In this document: one piece after another, positions 50,446-58,497 of the stretch
Layout: each line of letters begins with the position of its first letter
How positions within the stretch are numbered: position 1 is the first letter of the stretch
Source of the DNA: Rhodococcus sovatensis
GTDB taxonomy: Bacteria > Actinomycetota > Actinomycetes > Mycobacteriales > Mycobacteriaceae
Reading direction: 5' to 3'
Length of the DNA stretch: 64,000 nucleotides
Assembly: GCF_037327425.1 (NCBI RefSeq)
Contig: NZ_CP147846.1
Span: 310,001 to 374,000, forward strand
Translations under genes and position numbers: made by a program
Notes under the pieces: model-generated
The model's database searches: none
Told to the model about the DNA's origin: nothing
The model's input: only the letters and a program-made list of their open reading frames with translations

Positions 50446-52394
50446 TGCCGGCCAGCAGATACGGGCGATATCACGGAGGACCTGATCCGCTGGCCGCACC
50501 CGTCGACCTGAGAGAAGCTCTCGAGTCCATCGGCAACGACGTCCTGGAGGGCGCGTCGCCCAAGCGCGCGATGCAGGAGATGCTTCGTCGTGGAACGCAG
50601 AACATGCGCGGTCTCGACGATCTTGCGGCCGAGGCCAACCGTCGTCGACGAGATCTTCTGCGGAAGAACAACCTCGACGGGACGTTGCAGGAAGTGCGCG
50701 AGCTCCTCGACAAGGCTGTTCTCGAGGAGCGCAAGACCCTCGCCCGAGCTCTCGACGACGACGCTCGCTTTCAGGAGATGCAGATCGGTGACCTGTCGCC
50801 GTCGACTGCGCAGGCCGTGCAGGAATTGGCCGACTACGACTGGCGCTCGTCCGAGGCGCGGGAGAACTTCGAGAAGATCAAGGATCTGCTCGGCCGCGAG
50901 ATGCTCGATCAACGCTTCGCCGGTATGAAGAATGCGCTGGAAAATGCCACGGACGAAGACCGTCGGGCGATCAGCGAGATGCTGAAGGACCTGAACGAGC
51001 TGCTCGACAAGCACAATCGGGGTGAGGACACCGACGAGCAGTTCGCCGACTTCATGCGCAAGCACGGGCAGCACTTCCCGGAGAATCCGCAGAATGTGGA
51101 CGAGCTCCTCGACTCGCTCGCGCAGCGAGCTGCAGCGGCTCAGCGTTTGCGCAACTCACTCAGTCCCGAGCAACGAGCAGAGCTCGATGCACTGGCGCAG
51201 CAGGCGTTCGGTGATTCGAATTTGCTCCAACAACTGGATCAGCTCGACCAGAACCTCCAACAAGCAAGGCCCGGCGAGGATTGGGACGGTTCGCAGAACT
51301 TCCGTGGCGAGAATGGCATGGGGCTCGGCGACGGAACCGGTGCACTCCAGGACATCGCGGAGCTCGAGAACCTCGGCAACCAATTTTCGCAGCAGTACAA
51401 CGGCGCCGCGCTCGACGACATCGATGCGGAAGCACTGCTGAAGCAGTTGGGTCCCGAGGCAGCAGCGGATGCGCGGATGCTCTCGGAGCTCGAAAAGGCG
51501 CTGGAGCAGCAAGGGTTCATGGACAAGGGTGCAGACGGGCAGTGGCGTCTGTCTCCGAAGGCGATGCGTCAGTTGGGTCAGTCCGCGTTGAAGGACGTGG
51601 CAGGCAAGATTTCCCGACGCGGTGGCGAGCGGGATACCCGTCGAGCAGGCGCGATGGGGGAGCCGACGGGCGCATCGCGAGCCTGGGAGTTCGGCGATAC
51701 CGAGCCGTGGGACGTGACGAGGACCGTCAACAATGCAGTACTGAGGACTGCGGCGTCGGGCGGGGAGTTCCCAGTCCAGTTGCAGGTCACCGACGTCGAG
51801 ATCAGCGAAACCGAAACCAGGACGCAGGCTGCCGTCGCGTTGCTGGTCGACACGTCGTTCTCGATGGTCATGGACGGACGATGGGTGCCGATGAAGCGAA
51901 CTGCACTCGCGCTCAATCACCTTGTCAGTACCCGGTTCCGGGGCGACGACCTGCAACTCATCGGATTCGGTCGGCATGCGCAGAAGTTGACGGCGTCGGA
52001 GTTGGCGGGTCTCGACGGTGCCTACGACCAAGGGACCAACCTGCACCATGCGTTGTTGCTGGCGGCCAGGCATCTGCGTCGTCATCCGAACGCTCAACCG
52101 GTGGTGTTGATCGTGACGGATGGGGAGCCGACAGCGCATCTCGAACCTGACGGTCATGCGTTCTTCGACTATCCGCCGTCGCCGCGCACACTGGGGCTGA
52201 CGGTGCGCGAACTGGACACCATCGCGAAACTCGGCGCGCAGGTGACCATCTTCAGGCTGGGCGACGATCCGGGGCTCGCGCGGGTGGTCGATCGCATGGC
52301 CGAGCGCGTGGGTGGGCGGGTCATTGCTCCGGACCTCGACGGACTCGGTGCCGCGGTGGTCAGCGACTATCTGAAGCGCCGCAGGAAAGGGTGA
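50445..52394 (+). CDS. VWA-domain protein, partner of the MoxR ATPase (Rv0959-like)
   Basis: This 649-residue protein has a helical, Gln/Asp/Leu-rich N-terminal region (about 1-330) and a C-terminal von Willebrand A domain with the metal site DTSFSMVMDG (Asp469) and later VVLIVTDGEP. It lacks membrane segments and should be cytosolic. It overlaps the MoxR-type gene at one base (50445), so the two work together, as in Rv0958/Rv0959. Client and role remain unknown. Confidence 0.9.
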   Translation: MPASRYGRYHGGPDPLAAPVDLREALESIGNDVLEGASPKRAMQEMLRRGTQNMRGLDDLAAEANRRRRDLLRKNNLDGTLQEVRELLDKAVLEERKTLARALDDDARFQEMQIGDLSPSTAQAVQELADYDWRSSEARENFEKIKDLLGREMLDQRFAGMKNALENATDEDRRAISEMLKDLNELLDKHNRGEDTDEQFADFMRKHGQHFPENPQNVDELLDSLAQRAAAAQRLRNSLSPEQRAELDALAQQAFGDSNLLQQLDQLDQNLQQARPGEDWDGSQNFRGENGMGLGDGTGALQDIAELENLGNQFSQQYNGAALDDIDAEALLKQLGPEAAADARMLSELEKALEQQGFMDKGADGQWRLSPKAMRQLGQSALKDVAGKISRRGGERDTRRAGAMGEPTGASRAWEFGDTEPWDVTRTVNNAVLRTAASGGEFPVQLQVTDVEISETETRTQAAVALLVDTSFSMVMDGRWVPMKRTALALNHLVSTRFRGDDLQLIGFGRHAQKLTASELAGLDGAYDQGTNLHHALLLAARHLRRHPNAQPVVLIVTDGEPTAHLEPDGHAFFDYPPSPRTLGLTVRELDTIAKLGAQVTIFRLGDDPGLARVVDRMAERVGGRVIAPDLDGLGAAVVSDYLKRRRKG

Positions 52395-52404
52395 GGCCTC
52401 CGGC

Positions 52405-52452
52405 CCAGTGGCACGATTAAGTGCACCCTGGTGAACTTAATCGTGCCACTGG
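52405..52452. repeat. Perfect 18-bp palindrome between VWA and DUF1707 genes (REP-like)
   Basis: CCAGTGGCACGATTAAGT (52405-52422) and its exact complement (52435-52452) enclose 12 bases that themselves fold (CACC-CT-GGTG). The two flanking genes are convergent. The left arm resembles the element at 60885-60929, which suggests a dispersed palindrome family rather than a single terminator. Confidence 0.8.
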
Positions 52453-52461
52453 CGCGGAGCG

Positions 52462-53040
52462 CTATTTCTCGACCTTGAAACCGACCCCGCCCCAGAACGC
52501 GAATCCGGTCACGATGATGCGCGGCGCGTTCGGCGCACCGGTCTGGGCGATGTGATCGAAGCCGCCCATGATGCCTGCCCCGCGGACCTCGACGCCGATG
52601 TTCGGCGGAACGGTGATCTCGATTCCGCCCATGATCGCTACGCAGTTGATCGTCACCTCGGGGACCGTGAAGTGCGCGTGGCGCAGATCGATCTCACCGC
52701 CACCCCAGAACGCGATCGCCTCGATACGCGGCGCCACGGTCCATTCGCCCTTGCGTACGAAGCCGCTCATGATGGCGAGCGCGCGATCGACGTCGGGCCC
52801 TGCATTGGAATACTGAACCGAGGAGGGCGGAGCAGGGGCAAGGTCGCTCGTCAGCACGTCGAGCTCGCCGTAGGTCTTCGCCTTGTAGGCCGCCGCGGTC
52901 CGTTCGTCGTACTCGGCGAGGCTCAATTGTCCGTCTGCGAGTGCGTCGCTGAGAAGCTTGGCGACGAGATTTCGATCGGCATCGGCCGCGCGCACCGATG
53001 CTCGCTGCTGTTCGGGTAAGTGATCGCTCACCGGGCTCAC
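52462..53040 (-). CDS. DUF1707 / LiaF-like protein (Rv0966c-like)
   Basis: This 192-residue protein has an N-terminal DUF1707 domain (about 14-65, RAADADRNLVAKLLSDALADGQLSLAEYDERT) and a C-terminal beta-rich region with repeated IMGG and FWGG motifs of the LiaF-type cell-wall-active antibiotic response domain. Similar proteins (Rv0966c) are found near mprA in mycobacteria. No membrane segment is seen. It starts at GTG 53040, four bases after the lipoprotein gene. Its biochemical role is unknown. Confidence 0.85.
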   Translation of the reverse strand: MSPVSDHLPEQQRASVRAADADRNLVAKLLSDALADGQLSLAEYDERTAAAYKAKTYGELDVLTSDLAPAPPSSVQYSNAGPDVDRALAIMSGFVRKGEWTVAPRIEAIAFWGGGEIDLRHAHFTVPEVTINCVAIMGGIEITVPPNIGVEVRGAGIMGGFDHIAQTGAPNAPRIIVTGFAFWGGVGFKVEK

Positions 53041-53044
53041 GTTA

Positions 53045-53509
53045 CTAGGCTGCGTTGACGATGGCTCGGTCTCCGAGCGGAGACTGAAGGGTCATCTGCA
53101 TCGTTCCGTAGACGGCCACCATGATGCAGACCTTGTCCGCGGCCTCCGGGAGCGTGCCGGTCCGGAGTGCGACGACGACTTCGGTGTCGGACTCGGTGAC
53201 CTCGACTTCGGCTCCGTAGCACTCGGGTGTGCCGGTGACGAAATGGATGGCAATGGTGTTGGGGGAGATTTGGCTCCACGATTCGAACGGCGTCGGGGCG
53301 GCTCTGACCAGGCCAGTGGTCGACTCGAACATCGTGCCGACCTCGCCGACCGGAACCTCGACCGGGACGGGCGGAGCACTCGGGCTGTGCAGCGTGTCGT
53401 CGGGGGCAGTGCTACTGGTGGTTTCGACGCTCTCGCTGCTGCCGGCCGCGTTCTCGCTACAGCCGACCAGCAGGACGCACAGCAGTAGCCCCGCGGCCAG
53501 AAACCTCAT
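53045..53509 (-). CDS. Putative lipoprotein of unknown function
   Basis: This 154-residue protein starts MRFLAAGLLLCVLLVGCSEN, a signal peptide with lipobox LVGC, so it should be anchored outside the membrane through its first cysteine (Cys17 region). A Ser/Thr/Pro-rich linker follows, then a compact domain of about 100 residues containing two Cys (CYGAE and KVCIM) that could form a disulfide. No family is recognised. It is four bases upstream of the DUF1707 gene and probably co-transcribed. Confidence 0.75.
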   Translation of the reverse strand: MRFLAAGLLLCVLLVGCSENAAGSSESVETTSSTAPDDTLHSPSAPPVPVEVPVGEVGTMFESTTGLVRAAPTPFESWSQISPNTIAIHFVTGTPECYGAEVEVTESDTEVVVALRTGTLPEAADKVCIMVAVYGTMQMTLQSPLGDRAIVNAA

Positions 53510-53565
53510 GTCTCCAAGGTAGCTGTGGGAGCTGAGTAGAACCTTTGGGTCGGCCATCGTGTCGC

Positions 53566-54489
53566 TCAGGCCAGCAGCGCGGTGACGAGTGCGATCACGG
53601 GAATCGAGACGAGGGTCGTGACGAATGCAGTATCGCGCGCAAGAACGACGCCGCGGTTGTAGCGACTGGCGAACACGAAGACGTTCTGCGCCGTCGGGAG
53701 TGCGGAGATGACGGTGATGGCGAAGAGTTCGTGACCGGCGAGTCCCATCGCCAACGCCATCGAGAAACCGAGGACCGGTTGCAGCACCATCTTCAACGTC
53801 GACGCGAGGATGACGTCACGTCGTGGACTCGTGCCCTTTTGTAGAACGCGCGCGCCGTAGAGCGACAGTCCGAACGCGAGCAACGCACCGGGCACCGCGG
53901 CGCCCCCGACGAGATCGAACGGCTGCATGATCGACTCCGGTAATTCGATACCGGTGACCGAGAGCAGCAGACCCGCAGCGCCGGCCAGGACGATCGGATT
54001 CTTGAATGGAGTGACGACGATTGCGCGAATCGACGCCTTTTTTCCCATCGTCGACAGGTCGAGGACGGTCAGAGCAAGAGGTGAATAGATCATGATCTGA
54101 AACAGCAGCAGAGGCGCGACGAAGTTGGCGTCACCGAGGACGAAGACCGCGATGGGGATGCCGAGATTGGCGGCGTTGACGTACGAGGCTGCGAGTCCGC
54201 CCACGGTCGCCTCCGGCACCGCACGCTTCAGTGCCCACTTCGCGATCGCGAAGTAGATCGCGCCCACGAGGAGCGCAGTCACCCCGGCAACCACAAGAAC
54301 GGGGGACAGGATCACCGCCAGGTCCGACTGAGCGAGCGTCACGAAGAGCAAGGCCGGTGTGGCCACGAAGAAGACCAGTCGGCTCAGTACGAACTGGCCG
54401 TGTTCGCCCAGAACCTCGAAACGGGCGAGCACATACCCCAATGCGATGACGATGAAGATGACAGTGAAGCCCTCGAGAACACCGGACAT
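53566..54489 (-). CDS. AEC-family (auxin efflux carrier) transporter
   Basis: This 307-residue protein has about ten hydrophobic segments in the bile/arsenite/riboflavin-like fold of the AEC family. Typical parts are SYVNAANLGIPIAVFVLGD and VISALPTAQNVFVFASRYNRG. The Asn-containing crossover segments are kept. Bacterial members often move dicarboxylates such as malate or malonate; the cargo here is unknown. It is separate from both neighbours. Confidence 0.88.
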   Translation of the reverse strand: MSGVLEGFTVIFIVIALGYVLARFEVLGEHGQFVLSRLVFFVATPALLFVTLAQSDLAVILSPVLVVAGVTALLVGAIYFAIAKWALKRAVPEATVGGLAASYVNAANLGIPIAVFVLGDANFVAPLLLFQIMIYSPLALTVLDLSTMGKKASIRAIVVTPFKNPIVLAGAAGLLLSVTGIELPESIMQPFDLVGGAAVPGALLAFGLSLYGARVLQKGTSPRRDVILASTLKMVLQPVLGFSMALAMGLAGHELFAITVISALPTAQNVFVFASRYNRGVVLARDTAFVTTLVSIPVIALVTALLA

Positions 54490-54551
54490 GAAGGGCTCAG
54501 GTTCTCGATTCTGGTGTAGGCGACGAGGAGGAGACTAACTCTAGTGCGCAC

Positions 54552-54592
54552 GCAGAAAGGCCACGCACCCGAGCGGTGCGTGGCCTTTCTGC
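54552..54592 (-). terminator. Terminator after the Zur-linked ribosomal protein operon
   Basis: GCAGAAAGGCCACGCACC (54552-54569) pairs with GGTGCGTGGCCTTTCTGC (54575-54592) in an 18-pair stem with a five-base loop. It lies 12 bases after the rpsR stop in the direction of transcription. Confidence 0.85.
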
Positions 54593-54603
54593 TAGCGAAG
54601 TTT

Positions 54604-54858
54604 CTAGCGGCTGGTGAACGGCAGCAGAGCCATCTCACGGGCATTCTTCACCGCGACGGCAACCTGACGCTGCTGCTGCGGGGTGAGGCCGGTTACGCGG
54701 CGGCTGCGGATCTTGCCGCGGTCGGAAATGAACTGACGAAGAAGGTTGATGTCCTTGTAGTCCACCGTGGTGACCTTGGCGGCGTTCAACGGATTCTTCT
54801 TGGGTCGACGCCCTGCCTCTGCGCGGACCTTCTTCGACGGTGCTCTCTTGACTGCCAT
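54604..54858 (-). CDS. rpsR: Ribosomal protein S18, cysteine-free paralogue
   Basis: This 84-residue S18 protein contains no cysteine, so it is the zinc-independent form that replaces the usual one when zinc is short. Core parts are DYKDINLLRQFISDRGKIRSRRVTGLTPQQQRQVAVAVKNAREMALLPF. It is the last of four genes in the order rpmB-rpmG-rpsN-rpsR, as in the Zur-controlled set Rv2058c-Rv2055c of M. tuberculosis. Confidence 0.95.
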   Translation of the reverse strand: MAVKRAPSKKVRAEAGRRPKKNPLNAAKVTTVDYKDINLLRQFISDRGKIRSRRVTGLTPQQQRQVAVAVKNAREMALLPFTSR

Positions 54859-54876
54859 CTGTTTTTTCCCTGTTCC

Positions 54877-55182
54877 TTACCAGCTCGACTTGTGGACGCC
54901 GGGCAGCTCCCCGCGGTGAGCCATCTCGCGCATTTTCACGCGGGAAAGTCCAAATTTCCGTAGGTAGCCGCGCGGACGTCCATCCGCAGCGTCACGATTG
55001 CGCAATCGTACCGGACTCGAGTCGCGCGGCAGACGCTGCAGTGCCGCCTGAGCATCGGCACGCTCGGAATCGGAGGTCGACGGTTTGCGGATGATCTCTT
55101 TCAGCTCGGCCCGGCGCGTCGCCCACCGCGCGACGACGACCTTGCGCTGCTCGTTCTTGGCGATCTTCGACTTCTTGGCCAT
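54877..55182 (-). CDS. rpsN: Ribosomal protein S14, zinc-independent form
   Basis: This 101-residue S14 protein has no cysteines and is of the long type (the zinc-binding form is about 61 residues with two CxxC pairs). The C-terminal parts RNRDAADGRPRGYLRKFGLSRVKMREMA are typical. It starts right after the rpmG stop (TGACATG). It should be made under zinc limitation together with its neighbours. Confidence 0.95.
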   Translation of the reverse strand: MAKKSKIAKNEQRKVVVARWATRRAELKEIIRKPSTSDSERADAQAALQRLPRDSSPVRLRNRDAADGRPRGYLRKFGLSRVKMREMAHRGELPGVHKSSW

Positions 55183-55183
55183 G

Positions 55184-55351
55184 TCAGCGCTCTTCTCGGA
55201 AATCGACGTGCTTGCGGACGACGGGGTCGTACTTCTTCAGGACGATCCGGTCGGGGTCGTTGCGGCGGTTCTTCCTGGTCACGTACGTGTAGCCGGTTCC
55301 GGCAGTCGACTTCAGCTTGATGATCGGACGGACGTCCGTGCTCTTGCCCAT
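55184..55351 (-). CDS. rpmG: Ribosomal protein L33, cysteine-free form
   Basis: This 55-residue protein reads MGKSTDVRPIIKLKSTAG at the start and has TYVTRKNRRNDPDRIVLKKYDPVVRKHV, an L33 without the four zinc-binding cysteines. It overlaps rpmB at the TGATG junction and is followed immediately by rpsN. The whole unit is probably controlled from the Zur-like box upstream of rpmB. Confidence 0.95.
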   Translation of the reverse strand: MGKSTDVRPIIKLKSTAGTGYTYVTRKNRRNDPDRIVLKKYDPVVRKHVDFREER

Positions 55352-55587
55352 CAGAACTTTTCCCCCCGCGCGAGCAGTGTTGCGACGACCGCATCGATGC
55401 CGTCGCGGTCGATGGTCTTGATGCCTTTTGCCGACAGCGTCAACGTGACGCGGCGACGCAGGCTCGGCACGAAGTAGGTCTTCTTCTGAATGTTCGGATC
55501 CCAGCGACGGTTGGTCCTCACATGGGAGTGGGACACGGACTTGCCGAATCCTGGTTTCCTCCCGGTCACCTGGCAGTGCGCGGACAT
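55351..55587 (-). CDS. rpmB: Ribosomal protein L28, zinc-independent form
   Basis: This 78-residue L28 starts MSAHCQVTGRKPGFGKSVSHSHVRTNRRW. It has a single cysteine and lacks the zinc-binding pairs. It is the first gene of the four-gene ribosomal operon. The Zur-like box at 55611-55623 is 24 bases upstream of its start, a suitable repressor position. Confidence 0.95.
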   Translation of the reverse strand: MSAHCQVTGRKPGFGKSVSHSHVRTNRRWDPNIQKKTYFVPSLRRRVTLTLSAKGIKTIDRDGIDAVVATLLARGEKF

Positions 55588-55608
55588 ACGCGCTCCTCTC
55601 TAGCTGTT

Positions 55609-55680
55609 ATGACAATCGTTTTCGACAAAGCGCTTCGAGGAATGTAGCGTGCATCCGTAGCAAATGACAATCGTTGTCGA
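55609..55680. promoter_or_regulatory. Two Zur-box-like sites in the divergent promoter region
   Basis: GACAATCGTTTTC (55611-55623) lies before rpmB, and the perfect dyad GACAA-TCG-TTGTC (55666-55678) lies before the CobW-like gene. Both are preceded by AT and resemble the actinobacterial Zur box core (GATAATCATTTTC-type). Zur with zinc would repress both directions. The pairing of one box per direction with zinc-free ribosomal proteins supports this reading. Confidence 0.85.
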
Positions 55681-55693
55681 AAGAAGGGTGCTC

Positions 55694-56956
55694 GTGAACT
55701 ATCCAGTGGACCGTCGCACGCCGGTCGTCCTCGTATCGGGCTGGACGGGTGCCATGGACGCGGTAGTGGCCTCGCTACTGACGCCAGGAACCGCCGCTGT
55801 CCGACACGAACTTGGCCGGGTGCACGAAGGAGTGGTCCGCCGGACGCTGTACGCGAACGCCGAACCGCCGCGAGAAACGATCCTCGAACTGGCCCACGGA
55901 TGCGTCTCGTGCACCTTGCGCGAGGACTTGCTGCCACTGCTGCGCCGGCTCGCGGCGCGCAGTTCGGTACAACGCATCGTGCTTGCCATGGACCCGGCCC
56001 TCGAACCCGAGGCGCTGTGCTGGGCGATCGAGAACGTCGTGGTCGCAGGTGTCGTCGGGCAGGTCGACGGGCCGGCCTCGCGAGATGTTCGCATCGACGC
56101 CGTCGTCGATTGTCTCGACGCCGCAACCTGGCTCGCCGACGCCACTGGCGACGACGCGCTCGCCGATCGAGGCATAGTCGCCAGCGGTGACGACGATCGA
56201 ACCGTCGCACAAGTCGTCGTCGGGCAGGTCGACTACGCAGATGCGCTCGTTGTTTCTGTCGACCCCGACGTCGAGCCGTGGGAGCGTGCCAAACTCACGG
56301 CAGTTCTCGAGCGACTGGCGCCGGGTGCGCCGATTGCGTGGGTCGGCCGGGGTGACACACTCGACGCCGAAGCTCTCGTCGCTGCAGTGCCATTCGACGC
56401 CAGGCGCGGCGAGGTCACCGATGCCCACTCGCCATTGCTTCGGGGGCAGCCGCCGTTGACCGGCGAGTGCGGGGTGAGCCTTGTCGAGTTCACCGCGACC
56501 CGGCCGTTCCATCCCGAACGACTGCACGAAGCGATCGATGTCCTTCTGGACGGCGTCGTCACTGCGCGCGGACGAGCTTGGGTGGCCACGCAGCCCGACG
56601 AAGCGCTGTGGATCGAGTCCGCGGGCGGGGGACTGCGTGTCGCCAGTGCCGGTAAATGGTTGGCGGCGATGACCCCGGAGGAGCAGGACGGCGTCGACAC
56701 CTCCCGTCGGGCGATGGCCGCACTGCGGTGGGACGACGAATTCGGTGATCGAGACACCTCACTCGTGGTCCTCGTTCATGCGGCGGACCCGTCGGAGATC
56801 GATCGAACTCTGCAGTGGGCCTTGGTCTCCGATGACGAGATGCAAGACCGCAATGCCTGGAAGCACTGGAACGACCCGTTCGGGCAGTGGCACGAAGACC
56901 CCTGTGAAACAAGCGAATCGCCCTATCAGGACACACACCGAGAGGCAACAGAATGA
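55694..56956 (+). CDS. CobW/COG0523-like zinc-homeostasis protein with degenerate P-loop (Rv0106-like)
   Basis: This 420-residue protein is like M. tuberculosis Rv0106 of the CobW/COG0523 family, which includes zinc metallochaperones. It has the cysteine motif AHGCVSCTLREDL and the C-terminal part FHPERLHEAIDVLLDG with WIESAGGGLRVASAGKWLAAM. The N-terminal loop reads VSGWTGAMDAV, without the GxxGxGK(S/T) pattern, so GTP binding may be altered. GTG 55694 follows GAAAGAAGG at a good distance; an ATG at 55664 falls inside the Zur-like box. It is followed by rpmE and rpmF. Confidence 0.87.
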   Translation: MNYPVDRRTPVVLVSGWTGAMDAVVASLLTPGTAAVRHELGRVHEGVVRRTLYANAEPPRETILELAHGCVSCTLREDLLPLLRRLAARSSVQRIVLAMDPALEPEALCWAIENVVVAGVVGQVDGPASRDVRIDAVVDCLDAATWLADATGDDALADRGIVASGDDDRTVAQVVVGQVDYADALVVSVDPDVEPWERAKLTAVLERLAPGAPIAWVGRGDTLDAEALVAAVPFDARRGEVTDAHSPLLRGQPPLTGECGVSLVEFTATRPFHPERLHEAIDVLLDGVVTARGRAWVATQPDEALWIESAGGGLRVASAGKWLAAMTPEEQDGVDTSRRAMAALRWDDEFGDRDTSLVVLVHAADPSEIDRTLQWALVSDDEMQDRNAWKHWNDPFGQWHEDPCETSESPYQDTHREATE

Positions 56957-57213
56957 AATCAGGAATTCACCCCGACTACCACCCGGTGGTCTTCCAGGAC
57001 GCGGGCACGGGGACGAAATTTCTCACCCGCTCCACCATCACCTCATCTCGTGAGATCGAATGGGAGGACGGGGCCACTTACCCGCTCGTCGTCGTCGACG
57101 TCACCAACGAATCGCACCCGTTCTGGACCGGCGCGAGCCGCATCATGGACACCCAAGGCCGCGTCGAGAAGTTCGAGAAGCGTTACGGCCGCCGCACGCG
57201 GAAGGACGTCTGA
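56953..57213 (+). CDS. rpmE2: Ribosomal protein L31, type B
   Basis: This 86-residue L31 is the long type B form without cysteines. Typical parts are GIHPDYHPVVFQD, FLTRSTITS and SHPFWTGASRIMDTQGRVEKFEKRYG. It overlaps the CobW-like gene (ATGA), so it should be induced with it during zinc starvation and replace the zinc-binding L31. Confidence 0.96.
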   Translation: MKSGIHPDYHPVVFQDAGTGTKFLTRSTITSSREIEWEDGATYPLVVVDVTNESHPFWTGASRIMDTQGRVEKFEKRYGRRTRKDV

Positions 57214-57216
57214 GTC

Positions 57217-57384
57217 ATGGCTGTACCGAAGCGGAAGATGTCGCGATCCAACACCCGCAGTCGTCGGGCGCAGTGGAAGGCGACAGCGCCGGATCTGGTG
57301 ACCGTCCGCGTCGCGGGGGTGGAGTATCGAGTCCCTCGCCGGCTCGTCAAGGCCGTGCAGACGGGGGTGTACGACCCCAGCTAG
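57217..57384 (+). CDS. rpmF: Ribosomal protein L32, cysteine-free form
   Basis: This 55-residue protein starts MAVPKRKMSRSNTRSRRAQW and is L32. The zinc-binding cysteines of the usual form are absent. It begins four bases after rpmE2 and completes the three-gene zinc-response unit. A short frame, but the start is unmistakable. Confidence 0.95.
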   Translation: MAVPKRKMSRSNTRSRRAQWKATAPDLVTVRVAGVEYRVPRRLVKAVQTGVYDPS

Positions 57385-57399
57385 CGGTAGGTTGAGCCT

Positions 57400-58458
57400 A
57401 TGACAGAGCCCTCGGCCAAGGACGTCAAGCGTTGGCGACGCTATCTCGCCGACGAACGGGCCGAGGCTGCGGTCTACCGCGACCTCGCCGGGCGTCGTAC
57501 CGGCGAGGAGCGCGAGATCCTCCTCGCGCTCGCCGAGGCAGAGGGCCGTCATGAGGCGCATTGGCGACGCCTGCTCGGTGATCGAGTGGGCATGCCGCTG
57601 AAGGGAAGCCTCCGCACCCGCGGCCTCGGAGTCATGGCCCGACGGTTCGGGTCGGTGTTCGTGCTCGCACTCGCGCAGCGCGCCGAGACCAGGTCTCCCT
57701 ATACGCCGGAGTCCGGTGCCACCGACGCGATGATCGCCGACGAACAGATCCACGCCGAGGTGGTTCGCGGGCTTGCGACGCGCGGACGAAACCGTCTGTC
57801 CGGCAACTTCAGAGCCGCAGTGTTCGGGGCCAACGACGGACTCGTCAGCAATCTCGCGCTCGTCCTCGGCATCAGTGGCAGTGGCGTGTCCAACAACATC
57901 GTTCTGGTCACCGGACTCGCCGGGCTACTTGCCGGTGCCCTGTCGATGGGCGCGGGGGAGTACGTGTCGGTTCGCTCGCAGCGGGAGTTGCTCGAGGCGT
58001 CGGCACCCGACGGTTCCGCCCGCGAGGCCGTCCACCATCTCGACGTCGACTCCAACGAACTGGCGTTGGTCTACCGTGCGCGTGGCATGTCGCCCGATGA
58101 TGCCGAGACCAAGGCATCCCGTGTGCTCGAGAATCTGTCTTCGGAGGATGCGATGGCCGCTGAGTCCGGTGTTCACGAATCGGTTGGAACCGGAATCGGT
58201 GCCGCCATGGCCAGCTTCTGTTTCTTCGCCTCCGGTGCGGTCATCCCGGTGCTGCCGTATCTCGTAGGACTGGAAGGTGTTGTAGCGCTGGTGGTTGCCG
58301 CAGTGCTGGTGGGCATCGCTCTGCTCGGGACAGGAACGGTGGTCGGACTGCTCAGCGGAGGCCCGCCGGTCAAGCGCGCTCTGCGACAGTTGGCAATCGG
58401 GTACGGGGCGGCGGGAGTGACCTATCTGTTGGGAGTGCTGGTCGGTGGAGGCGTCTGA
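57400..58458 (+). CDS. VIT/CCC1-family transporter with N-terminal ferritin-like domain
   Basis: This 352-residue protein joins a ferritin-like domain (about 1-135; ERAEAAVYRDLA, AEGRHEAHW, IADEQIHAEVV supply Glu/His iron ligands) to a VIT1/CCC1 transporter with five membrane segments (about 140-352; FGANDGLVSNLALVLG, GAGEYVSVRSQRE). Such fusions export iron or manganese. It follows rpmF by 15 bases on the same strand, so it may be read through from the zinc operon, but the family handles iron or manganese. The start ATG is at 57400. Confidence 0.9.
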   Translation: MTEPSAKDVKRWRRYLADERAEAAVYRDLAGRRTGEEREILLALAEAEGRHEAHWRRLLGDRVGMPLKGSLRTRGLGVMARRFGSVFVLALAQRAETRSPYTPESGATDAMIADEQIHAEVVRGLATRGRNRLSGNFRAAVFGANDGLVSNLALVLGISGSGVSNNIVLVTGLAGLLAGALSMGAGEYVSVRSQRELLEASAPDGSAREAVHHLDVDSNELALVYRARGMSPDDAETKASRVLENLSSEDAMAAESGVHESVGTGIGAAMASFCFFASGAVIPVLPYLVGLEGVVALVVAAVLVGIALLGTGTVVGLLSGGPPVKRALRQLAIGYGAAGVTYLLGVLVGGGV

Positions 58459-58497
58459 AGGAAATTCGCGCGCGTTCCTCGTGCCCGGAGAGTTATT

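Noticed and set aside
55664..55693. ATG at 55664 as the start of the CobW-like gene
   Set aside because: The codon sits inside the Zur-like dyad and lacks a ribosome site. The GTG at 55694 has one and starts the conserved region.
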